Source of the DNA: Lentisphaerota bacterium
GTDB taxonomy: Bacteria; Verrucomicrobiota; Lentisphaeria; Victivallales; Victivallaceae
Assembly: GCA_015061695.1 (NCBI GenBank)
Contig: SUWA01000006.1
Location: 1-59,032, forward strand
Reading direction: 5' to 3'
Length of the DNA: 59,032 bases
Shown here: positions 17,365 through 24,673 of the stretch, in pieces
Layout: every line of letters starts with the position of its first letter
How positions within the stretch are numbered: the stretch's first letter is position 1
Notes under the pieces: generated by a model
Seen by the model: the letters and a program-made list of their open reading frames with translations, nothing else
Database searches by the model: none
What the model was told of the DNA's origin: nothing
Made by a program: the position numbers and the translations under genes

Positions 17365-18318
17365 TATCAGCGATTCTTTCGGCGCCACACTGCCGTAATT
17401 CAGCAGCGGAATGAATTTTGCCTCACTTTTTTTATTGCGTTCGAGCATATCCAGCAGGATTTCCACCCCTGCCCGGCCTATGGGTTCGGAATCATGGTAA
17501 AAAAGTTTATCCCGCGATCCGATATAGCGCAGCAACTGCTCCGATTCCGAAATCATCATATAATCAGCATCGGGATGCTTCCTGATAAAATCGAGTATTT
17601 CAGGCGAACTGCCAAGAAAAATAAATCCGCAGCCTGCCGTACATTCCAAAGTTGCAAACTCATCGCGCTTGAAGCTGCAAGCTGTGAATTTATGTTCCGG
17701 CGCAAAAAATCTGAACCAGCGCTCCGCTTCCAGATCGCCGCAACGGTCCGGCCGGTAATACAAACGGCAATCTTTGATCCCGCGCATGGAAAAGCCGTTC
17801 AGCACTTGTTCGATCCAATTACGGTAGTCGCTGCAGCAAGATGATACGTTATCACTCTCATACGGAGCGGGCCGGTTAAGGTAAACGACCGGAATACTCA
17901 ACTTGGCAAGTTGACCGAATACAGCGGACTCGTTCCGTCTGGCCAACACCGCCACACCATCGACCCGTCCGCTATTTACACTGGAAAAAAACTTTTCATC
18001 GCAGCCGAAAAAAACCGAAAGATTGTAGTCGCTCCCGGCAATACCACTGCTTACTCCATGGAACATGCCCAGATAATGCCCCGACATATTCCTCGTACAA
18101 CTCACCGGCATCAGCAGTGCTATATTATAACTGCGCCGTTTGGCAAAACCGCGCCCGGTCAAACTGGGACGGTAATTGAATTGGCGGGCGGTTTGCAATA
18201 TACGTTCCAACGTGGCGGCAGAAAGTTTGGCCCGCTTTTCCGGATCAGACGAAAATGCGTAACTTACAGCGGCTTTGCTGACTTGTGCGGCTTTGGCTAT
18301 ATCAACAAGTTTTACCAA
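17353..18318 (-). CDS. LacI-family transcriptional regulator
   Basis: The 321-residue protein has an N-terminal LacI helix-turn-helix (VDIAKAAQVSKAAVSYAFS, residues 4-22) with the hinge NYRPSLTGRGFAKRRS, then a periplasmic-binding-like sensor (YNIALLMPVS, GRVDGVAVLARR, YMMISES). It begins at a TTG with a GGGGG ribosome site 6 bases upstream; no ATG serves. It probably senses a sugar and controls itself and the downstream MBL and phosphoesterase genes. A perfect palindrome lies 22 bases upstream of the start (18341-18354), which fits autoregulation. The ligand is unknown. Confidence 0.9.
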   Translation of the reverse strand: MVKLVDIAKAAQVSKAAVSYAFSSDPEKRAKLSAATLERILQTARQFNYRPSLTGRGFAKRRSYNIALLMPVSCTRNMSGHYLGMFHGVSSGIAGSDYNLSVFFGCDEKFFSSVNSGRVDGVAVLARRNESAVFGQLAKLSIPVVYLNRPAPYESDNVSSCCSDYRNWIEQVLNGFSMRGIKDCRLYYRPDRCGDLEAERWFRFFAPEHKFTACSFKRDEFATLECTAGCGFIFLGSSPEILDFIRKHPDADYMMISESEQLLRYIGSRDKLFYHDSEPIGRAGVEILLDMLERNKKSEAKFIPLLNYGSVAPKESLIPEF

Positions 18319-18340
18319 AAGAACCCCCTTGACAGTTCAA

Positions 18341-18354
18341 GTTAACCGGTTAAC
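18341..18354. promoter_or_regulatory. LacI-type operator
   Basis: GTTAACCGGTTAAC is a perfect 14-bp palindrome with the central CG typical of LacI-family operators. It lies between the regulator gene and the divergent Na/Pi transporter gene, close to the regulator start. Confidence 0.7.
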
Positions 18355-18483
18355 CTTTATAACATCACTTTTACAGTAGCATTATTTTTTTTTAAAGCAA
18401 GTTTAAAAAATTGTTTTTTTCTATTTTTTACAGACAATAAAAAAATAAATCCGGAATAAAAAACAAGTTACCGGCTTTAAAAT

Positions 18484-18512
18484 TTGAGTTGATAATATTC
18501 CGGGTGTATATT
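18484..18512 (+). promoter_or_regulatory. Predicted promoter of the Na/Pi transporter gene
   Basis: TTGAGT (18484-18489), a 17 bp spacer and TATATT (18507-18512) lie about 48 bases before the ATG. Confidence 0.5.
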
Positions 18513-18559
18513 ATATTGGTTGATTTGTTCACTTTTAAACGATTCGGGAATCAAATACT

Positions 18560-21010
18560 ATGTTGAAAAATTATATATGCCGGACTGCGGCCTTTGCCGC
18601 TGCTCTGTTTATGCTGCTGCTTCTGCCGGGCTGCGGCCCCTCGCAAGATGCCAATAACACAGTAAGCAAGCTGAAGGTTTTCAGCGGCGGCGACCAGTAC
18701 ACGCTGCCGGACAGCGACTTTGAACATCAACTGGTGATCGTGGCCGAGGCTCCGGGCGAAAAATCCCTGCTTGGCGGTACCAGTGTCCGTCCGGCAGTCA
18801 ATGCAAGTTTGCAAGTCCAACTGCCGGAAAACTCCGCTCTGCAGGTTGACCCCATGTCGATAAAAACCGATATGGGCGGCGCTGCCAGATTCAAAGTCAG
18901 CGCCAAAAGTGACATCGGCGACCACTATTTCAGCATCGTACCGGAAAGCAATCCCGATAAAGCTCTGACCGTACACTTTACCATTGGAGCCAAGATTTCC
19001 GGCGGCGAACAGGAAACCGGCGTAAACACCCAGCTTGCCGACCCTATTTCGGTCAAACTGGTTAATAAAGATGGTACTCCGGCAGCCAATATCCCGGTAC
19101 ACTTTAAAGTAGTCAGCTCGCCATCATCCGGGACTTCCGGCGCAACAGTAACGCCCTCCACGGCCATTACCAATGCCGAAGGCGAAGCTCAAACCGTTGT
19201 CAAAAGCGGTAAAAACAGCGGTGAATACCATGTGGGCGTGGAAATCAACGAAGAAAATTACCACATCCGCCAGATGCAAGTGCGGATCCTGGCGCTGGAT
19301 GCCTGGAAAGTTGTTATCAATGTACTCGGTGCGCTGGCGCTGTTTATTTTCGGTATGAAGCTCATGAGCGATGGCTTGATGAAGATCGCCGGCGACCGGA
19401 TGAAAAAGATCCTGCACTTCTTTTCGCGCAACGGTTTGGTGGCAGTTTGCGCCGGGGCGGCCGTTACCGCGGTGGTGCAATCCTCCAGTGCTACGACCGT
19501 CATGGTGATCGGTTTTATCAATGCCGGCTTGCTCAGTCTCACCCAATCCATCGGGATCATTTTCGGGGCCAATATCGGTACAACTGTTACCGCCCAGCTG
19601 ATTTCGTTCAACCTCGGTGTACTGGCCATGCCGGCGATTGCGTTGGGGATGATCGGTTTGTTTACCGGCAAGCGTTCGCTGCGTGGCTGGGGTGAATCAT
19701 GCGTGGGGTTCGGTTTGATTTTTTACGGCATCGGCCTGATGAGTGCGGAGCTGAAAGTTTTGAGCGTACTGCCCAGTTTCCAGAATTTCTTCCAGATGTT
19801 TGACTGTACGCCGTCTGCATCCGGCACTATGCCGCTGGGCCCGGTGCTGGGGGCATTGCTGGTCAGCACGATTTTCACCATGCTGGTGCAGAGTTCGGCA
19901 GCGGCGCTGGGGATCGTGCTGGCGCTGGCCGGCGGCGGCCTCATCAACTTCTATACCGCCATGCCGCTTTTGCTGGGGACTAACATCGGCACGACTATTA
20001 CCGCCATTCTGGCTTCGCTGGGGGCCAACCGGCCGGCCAAACAGGCCGCGCTGGCACACTTTCTATTCAACACGATCGGAGCGGTTCTGCTTATTGCCAG
20101 CTTCTATATACCTTCCGGCAACAAACATATACCGATCTATCTGGCTTTTATCAACAGCATTACACCGGGGGATGTTTTTGCGGAAGTGCCGCAGAATATC
20201 GAACGGCACATCGCTATGGCGCACACTATTTTCAATGTATTGAACGCCTTGATCCTGCTGCCGTTTATCCGGCCGCTGGCCATGCTGTGCGAAAAGATCA
20301 TTCCGCCCCGGAAAGGCGGACCGCGCACACAGTTGTTGGAACCGCATCTGCTGGCAACACCGACAGCAGCTTTGGAACAGGTGGTCAAAGCCATCCGCAA
20401 TATGGTAAGAGATTCATGGCGTATGATCGACCAATCGGTCAACAAACACTTTGTCAAGCTGGATATAGATCAGGATGCTTTTGACAAACTGGCCGAAGAA
20501 GAAGAAAAAATTGATACCATGCAGGCTGATGTTACCGAATATCTGGTCAAGATCATGCGTAAACACACCCTTACCGATCACCAGTCGGAACTGATACCGC
20601 TTTTGATGCACTGTACCAACGATGCCGAACGCATTGCCGACCACACGGCCAATATCATTGCGCTGGCGGAACGTTTGAGCAAGAGCGATAAAAAACTTTC
20701 GAACGCCAGCCTGAAAGCGATCGAAAAAGTCTGGCACATCCTCAACAATGAAGCCGAAAGCGTGATCGAAGCTCTGGGCAGCACCAACGAAAAAGAAATC
20801 CGTTCCGCCCTGAAAAGCGAACGCAAGATCAATAAATTGACCAAAGAGTTTGAAGAAGAAAACATCGAACGCCTGCGCAAAGGCTCCTGCAGTCTGGCCA
20901 ACAGCGTTATCTATATTGAACTCCTTGGAGAACTCGAAAAACTCGGCGACCATTTGAGCAATATTGCCGAACGCGCCCCCGAAATCCAAAAGCATTACAT
21001 CAACCTTTAA
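18560..21010 (+). CDS. Na/Pi cotransporter with Ig-like lipoprotein N-terminus and PhoU-like tail
   Basis: The 816-residue protein begins with a lipoprotein signal (MLLLLPGCG, lipobox Cys at 25). Residues about 30-245 form two Ig-like/Big-type beta domains (KVFSGGDQYTL..., VKLVNKDGTPAANIPVHFKV, TNAEGEAQTVVKSG). Residues 250-560 are the NptA/PNaS transporter with the duplicated QSS motifs (VQSSSATTVMVIGF and VQSSAAALGIVLA) and GANIGTT/GTNIGTT. Residues 590-816 are a helical PhoU-like domain in the cytoplasm. It should move phosphate with sodium across the inner membrane. The Ig-like front, on the outer face of the membrane and possibly lipidated, is unusual. The fumarase genes follow 14 bases later. 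Confidence 0.9.
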   Translation: MLKNYICRTAAFAAALFMLLLLPGCGPSQDANNTVSKLKVFSGGDQYTLPDSDFEHQLVIVAEAPGEKSLLGGTSVRPAVNASLQVQLPENSALQVDPMSIKTDMGGAARFKVSAKSDIGDHYFSIVPESNPDKALTVHFTIGAKISGGEQETGVNTQLADPISVKLVNKDGTPAANIPVHFKVVSSPSSGTSGATVTPSTAITNAEGEAQTVVKSGKNSGEYHVGVEINEENYHIRQMQVRILALDAWKVVINVLGALALFIFGMKLMSDGLMKIAGDRMKKILHFFSRNGLVAVCAGAAVTAVVQSSSATTVMVIGFINAGLLSLTQSIGIIFGANIGTTVTAQLISFNLGVLAMPAIALGMIGLFTGKRSLRGWGESCVGFGLIFYGIGLMSAELKVLSVLPSFQNFFQMFDCTPSASGTMPLGPVLGALLVSTIFTMLVQSSAAALGIVLALAGGGLINFYTAMPLLLGTNIGTTITAILASLGANRPAKQAALAHFLFNTIGAVLLIASFYIPSGNKHIPIYLAFINSITPGDVFAEVPQNIERHIAMAHTIFNVLNALILLPFIRPLAMLCEKIIPPRKGGPRTQLLEPHLLATPTAALEQVVKAIRNMVRDSWRMIDQSVNKHFVKLDIDQDAFDKLAEEEEKIDTMQADVTEYLVKIMRKHTLTDHQSELIPLLMHCTNDAERIADHTANIIALAERLSKSDKKLSNASLKAIEKVWHILNNEAESVIEALGSTNEKEIRSALKSERKINKLTKEFEEENIERLRKGSCSLANSVIYIELLGELEKLGDHLSNIAERAPEIQKHYINL

Positions 21011-21024
21011 CCAGGTTTCAGATC

Positions 21025-21924
21025 ATGTCAGAAAAAATTCAGTTGAAAAAAGTTTCGGAACGGAGTTTTCCGGATTCACTCCGTTCAATTCCGTTTGAAG
21101 AAGTAGTCAAGATGGTGCGCCTCTGCTGTCTGGCCGCCGCAACCAACCTGCCGGAAGATGTGCTGGAAGCATTGCAGCAGGCCCATAGTACCGAAAGCAA
21201 TCCTCTGGCCAAAGAACTTATCGGGCAGTGTTTGGAAAATGCTCAAATCGCCCGGGTTGAAAAAATGCCGATCTGTCAGGATACCGGTTTTGCAGTATTT
21301 TTCGTTGAACTGGGCGTTTCGGTGCGGATCGAGGGCGGCACGATCTACGAAGCGATCACCGAAGGTACCCGTCAGGGCTACCGCGACGGTTTTTTGCGGA
21401 AATCGATCGTCGATGATCCTTTATTCAAACGCAAAAATACCACCGATAATACGCCGCCGATCATTCATCTGACCCAGGTTCTGGGCGACAAGATCAATGT
21501 CATATTGGCCCCCAAAGGCGGCGGTTCGGAAAATATGAGCGCGCTGAAAATGCTCAAACCTTCCGACGGCCGCGCCGGAGTGGTTGATTTTGTTACCGAA
21601 TCAGTCATCAAAGCCGGCGGCAACCCCTGCCCGCCGGTGATCGTAGGTGTAGGTATCGGCGGAACTTTTGAACAGGCGGCCCTGCTGGCCAAAAAAGCTC
21701 TGCTGCGCAAAGTCGGCACTCCCAGCGAAGATGCCGAATACGCCGATTTGGAACAGGAAATCCTTCAAAAAATCAACGCGTCCGGAGTCGGTCCTCAAGG
21801 GTTGGGCGGCGATACGACTGCGCTGGCAGTACACATCAATCATTTTCCCTGCCACATTGCCAGTTTGCCGGTGGCGGTGAATTTGAATTGTCATGCGGCC
21901 CGCCATGCCGGATTTGAACTTTAA
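21025..21924 (+). CDS. Class I fumarate hydratase, alpha subunit
   Basis: The 299-residue protein matches the N-terminal catalytic domain of Fe-S fumarases/L(+)-tartrate dehydratase alpha: KMPICQDTGFAVFFVELG with a cluster Cys, GYRDGFLRKSIVDDPLFKRKNTTDNTPP, ILAPKGGGSENMSALKMLKPSDG, GGNPCPPVIVGVGIGGTFEQAALLAKKALLR and a C-terminal LNCHAARH Cys. Three cysteines would bind the 4Fe-4S cluster. It interconverts fumarate and malate. The beta subunit follows directly, as usual in anaerobes that carry the split enzyme. Tartrate dehydratase is the alternative; the alpha subunit length favours fumarase. Confidence 0.92.
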   Translation: MSEKIQLKKVSERSFPDSLRSIPFEEVVKMVRLCCLAAATNLPEDVLEALQQAHSTESNPLAKELIGQCLENAQIARVEKMPICQDTGFAVFFVELGVSVRIEGGTIYEAITEGTRQGYRDGFLRKSIVDDPLFKRKNTTDNTPPIIHLTQVLGDKINVILAPKGGGSENMSALKMLKPSDGRAGVVDFVTESVIKAGGNPCPPVIVGVGIGGTFEQAALLAKKALLRKVGTPSEDAEYADLEQEILQKINASGVGPQGLGGDTTALAVHINHFPCHIASLPVAVNLNCHAARHAGFEL

Positions 21925-21942
21925 GCGGTGGAGAGTTGCAAT

Positions 21943-22473
21943 ATGAATATTTCGCTTGAATTGCCTCTGACGGCCGAAAAAGTTGCACAACTTCACGCCG
22001 GCGATACCGTTTTGTTGAGTGGCACTATTTACACCGCGCGCGATGCTGCACATAAACGGCTGGTCGCCATGCTGGATAATAACGAAGCTCTGCCGGTGGA
22101 ATTGAAAGATGCCACGATCTATTTTGCGGGCCCCTGCCCCGCGCCGCCCGGCCGCTGTATCGGCAGCGCCGGGCCAACCACCAGCGGACGTATGGATGCT
22201 TATTCCCCGCGCCTGATCCGCGAGTGCGGTCTGCGCGGCATGATCGGCAAAGGCGAACGCAATCAGGCCGTGGTCGATGCCATGATCGAAGGTCATGCGA
22301 TTTACTTTGCTGCCACCGGCGGTGCCGGAGCATTGATCGCCAAAAGTATTATCGCCGCCGAAGTGGTGGCTTTTGAAGATCTCGGCCCGGAAGCGCTGCG
22401 CAAACTCACAGTCAAAGACTTTCCGGTGATCGTGGCGATCGACGACAAAGGCAACAACCTTTACCGCCGGTAA
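21943..22473 (+). CDS. Class I fumarate hydratase, beta subunit
   Basis: The 176-residue protein has the family motifs LSGTIYTARDAAHKRL near the N-terminus, YFAGPCPAPPGRCIGSAGPTTSGRMD, GLRGMIGKGER and YFAATGGAGAL, covering the C-terminal substrate-binding half of Fe-S fumarases. I placed the start at the ATG at 21943 because the GGTGGAGAG ribosome site is then 9 bases upstream; a GTG at 21928 would overlap that site. It is in one operon with the alpha subunit (18 bases apart). Confidence 0.92.
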   Translation: MNISLELPLTAEKVAQLHAGDTVLLSGTIYTARDAAHKRLVAMLDNNEALPVELKDATIYFAGPCPAPPGRCIGSAGPTTSGRMDAYSPRLIRECGLRGMIGKGERNQAVVDAMIEGHAIYFAATGGAGALIAKSIIAAEVVAFEDLGPEALRKLTVKDFPVIVAIDDKGNNLYRR

Positions 22474-22526
22474 AGCCGCCGTTTTCACAAAGTTTTTTTT
22501 GCCCCGGCTTCGCAAGATTCAAGGGC

Positions 22527-22556
22527 TGTTGCAAAACTCTGAATAGTTTTGCAACA
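22527..22556 (+). repeat. GTTGCAAAAC palindrome, copy 1
   Basis: A perfect 12 bp stem TGTTGCAAAACT/AGTTTTGCAACA with a 6-base loop lies after the fumarase operon, flanked by GGGC and CCCC. The same core occurs at 36807, 37340 and 44691. It may act as a weak terminator here, though only ATTTT follows. Confidence 0.8.
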
Positions 22557-22585
22557 CCCCCATTTTCTGTCTTATTTCAGGAGAT

Positions 22586-22636
22586 AAAAAATCCGGGATC
22601 ACCGTCGATTGATTTTTTCAAACAGCGATCCCGGAT
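22586..22636 (-). terminator. Intrinsic terminator after the M55 peptidase gene
   Basis: ATCCGGGATC (22591-22600) pairs with GATCCCGGAT (22627-22636), and a U-tract follows on the minus strand. The 26-base loop is long, but the stem is perfect. Confidence 0.7.
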
Positions 22637-22657
22637 AAAATTTTTACGCAAAGGTTA

Positions 22658-23533
22658 TTATTCCTCAAAGGCTTCGCGGGCCAGTGTGTACGGGTGTTTC
22701 CACTCCGGCGTAACGTTGAAGCGCTTTTGATGCACTCCCGGCGCCCAGCCGTTGCGCTGCGCCCACAGTTCAATGAAGTCGTCGCTGGTGTAACGCACAG
22801 TCACTTCGTCCAGCTGTTCGATACCCAGCCGGATCGGCCCATTGAGGTGATTGGGACACATAAAACGGACGATCAATTCGTTTGATTCCGGCATTTCCAG
22901 CACCGGACAGTTGTTTACGTTGCGCAGAGCTTTTTCGGCACTGGCGCGCAGATTGCTGTAAACTTCTTCCACCGGATAATTCACCGTCGTGTAACGGTTG
23001 ATCGACGCTTTGGTCGGCACCACTTCCAGATCATCCCCCAGCAGCGCGCGGGCTTCGTGACAGGCCACATCGTCGCCGGAAACCATGATCGTCGGAACCC
23101 CGAAGTAAGCGGCAATATACGAACCCATGCCGATTTCGCCGATCGGTTCGCCGTTGAACTTCATGCCGGCCACGCTGTGGCTGTTGAAGGTGTGGCACAT
23201 GTAGCCGCCGGCCGACTGCATACTGTGTGCACCCAGCTGAACAAGTGCATCAAAAGTACCGTCAAGATACACCATCGGCGACCAGTCACCGATTTGATAG
23301 AGCCGGGCCTTGGAATGCAGTTTGAATATATCAATACTATTGCTGCCGCCATGACCGTCCACCACCACGATTTCATCAGCACCGGCCGCAACCAGGCCTT
23401 CGCAAACGGCGTTGACTTCGTTGACCAGCGCCTGATCAGCAGTAGGTTTATTAAGCATGGTATTGCCAATACCGTCAGAACGGCCATTGACACCGGCTGG
23501 ACCTTCGAGGTCGGTAAGAATGACTACTTTCAT
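22658..23533 (-). CDS. M55-family D-aminopeptidase (DppA-like)
   Basis: The 291-residue protein has the DppA/M55 metal-binding blocks: ILTDLEGPAGV near the start (Asp/Glu), VVVDGHGGSN (Asp-x-His), LGAHSMQ, and MVSGDDVACHEA. It is probably a zinc enzyme that releases D-amino acids from peptides of cell-wall origin; other M55 members act in nutrient salvage. I used the ATG at 23533 rather than the upstream one at 23554, since AAGGA lies 8 bases before it and nothing precedes the other. It is divergent from the TIM-barrel gene at 23686. Confidence 0.87.
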   Translation of the reverse strand: MKVVILTDLEGPAGVNGRSDGIGNTMLNKPTADQALVNEVNAVCEGLVAAGADEIVVVDGHGGSNSIDIFKLHSKARLYQIGDWSPMVYLDGTFDALVQLGAHSMQSAGGYMCHTFNSHSVAGMKFNGEPIGEIGMGSYIAAYFGVPTIMVSGDDVACHEARALLGDDLEVVPTKASINRYTTVNYPVEEVYSNLRASAEKALRNVNNCPVLEMPESNELIVRFMCPNHLNGPIRLGIEQLDEVTVRYTSDDFIELWAQRNGWAPGVHQKRFNVTPEWKHPYTLAREAFEE

Positions 23534-23631
23534 ACTTGAATCCTTTTTACTCATTATGCATTGAGTTTTTATCTACAATACCCGCTGCCGGCTAAAATGC
23601 CAATCGTTTTGTCGAAAAGATACAAAAAAAC

Positions 23632-23659
23632 TTGCAATATGTCAGCAAAAGTGTATAAT
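23632..23659 (+). promoter_or_regulatory. Predicted promoter of the TIM-barrel gene
   Basis: TTGCAA (23632-23637), a 16 bp spacer and a perfect TATAAT (23654-23659), followed by an AAGGAG ribosome site. Confidence 0.6.
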
Positions 23660-23685
23660 AATCCACTGTAAGGAGCTTATTTTTT

Positions 23686-24459
23686 ATGAAAATCGGACTT
23701 AAGGTATGGGCATGCAATCCAATCGCCCACCGCGATGCGGCAATCAAACTGGCCGAACAGGGATTATGTGATTTTGCAGAAATATATGTTGTGCCGGGTA
23801 TGTTGGACAAAATCCGCCTCTGGCAGAGTTTTCCCAACGAAAAGGTGATCCATGCGCCGCATCTGGGCCACCACTTCAATCTGGCCGATGCTGAATTGCG
23901 CGAATCCAATCGCGCTGTATTCAGCGAAGTTCAGCAGTTTGCCGATCAGCTGCAAAGCAATATAATAATCTGCCACGGAGGTACCGGCGGCACACCGGAA
24001 GAATCCGTCAGGCAATTATCCGGCTTCAACGATCCACGGATCGTGCTGGAAAATAAACCCTTCTGGCAGCACCCCGATTACATGCCCCACGGCGACCGCC
24101 ATTGCCGCGGAGCGGTGTTTGAAGAATTTGTCAGCATGGTCAACGCGTTGAATGTCCGTATTTGCCATGATGTAGCTCATACTGTCTGCATGGCCAACAG
24201 TCTGCAGCTGGATCCGATCAGCGAAATCCGGCGCTTTGAGTCGTTGGCTCCGGTGATCCACCACCTTTCGGATCTGGCCAGCGCTGATGACCAATTGGAT
24301 ACCCACGAAGCGCTGGGGCAAGGCGAACTGGACTGGATAACTATACTCAAAAATATAGATCAATCGACCCGGTTGACGCTGGAAACGCCTAAAAGATCCG
24401 CCGGCGATCTGGATGACTTTGCGCAAGAAGTCCGACTGATCCGCCAAAACGGTTTTTAA
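23686..24459 (+). CDS. Sugar-isomerase-like TIM-barrel protein
   Basis: The 257-residue protein has the AP-endonuclease-2/xylose-isomerase-like TIM-barrel layout: ADLAEIYV-like CDFAEIYVVPG near residue 30, VIHAPHLGHHFN near 66, IIICHGGTGGTPEESV near 97, IVLENKPFW with a metal-ligand-type Glu, ICHDVAHTV with Asp/His, and a last LTLETPK Glu. The enzyme family includes isomerases, epimerases and endonuclease IV, and no specific substrate can be read. It has its own strong promoter and stands alone. Confidence 0.75.
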   Translation: MKIGLKVWACNPIAHRDAAIKLAEQGLCDFAEIYVVPGMLDKIRLWQSFPNEKVIHAPHLGHHFNLADAELRESNRAVFSEVQQFADQLQSNIIICHGGTGGTPEESVRQLSGFNDPRIVLENKPFWQHPDYMPHGDRHCRGAVFEEFVSMVNALNVRICHDVAHTVCMANSLQLDPISEIRRFESLAPVIHHLSDLASADDQLDTHEALGQGELDWITILKNIDQSTRLTLETPKRSAGDLDDFAQEVRLIRQNGF

Positions 24460-24505
24460 TAACGGCAACATACCGGAAAAAGTGCCCGATATCCCCCTTT
24501 TAAAT

Positions 24506-24533
24506 TTGTAAAATCAACAAGTTGTGTTATTTT
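24506..24533 (+). promoter_or_regulatory. Predicted promoter of the type I secretion operon
   Basis: TTGTAA (24506-24511), a 16 bp spacer and an extended -10 TGTTATTTT (TATTTT at 24528-24533) predict a start near 24540. Confidence 0.4.
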
Positions 24534-24539
24534 ACAGAA

Positions 24540-24673
24540 TAATCTTATTGGCATAAGCATACGATGGCGTTTGCGCGTCATCACGGGTTCCCACGGAGGA
24601 TAAGCCTCCGGCGGGCTTTTTGTGTTATTTGATTTTACAACTGCCGCTTTACGGCATTAAACAGGATAAATTT
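24540..24673 (+). promoter_or_regulatory. Structured leader with intrinsic terminator ahead of the secretion genes
   Basis: The predicted 134-nt leader holds a first hairpin (GATGGCG paired with CGC..CATC, 24563-24582) and an intrinsic terminator 53 bases before the start codon (CCC-CGGAGG / CCTCCG-GGG, 24590-24615, then CTTTTT). A terminator inside an operon leader implies control by premature termination, or a short separate RNA of about 80 nt. It matches no riboswitch that I can name. Confidence 0.45.

Noticed and set aside
24540-24625. Possible fluoride (crcB) or c-di-GMP riboswitch in the secretion leader
   Set aside because: Only short similarities (GATGGCGTTTGC, GCCTCCGGC) were found, the conserved cores do not align, and the downstream genes do not fit fluoride export.
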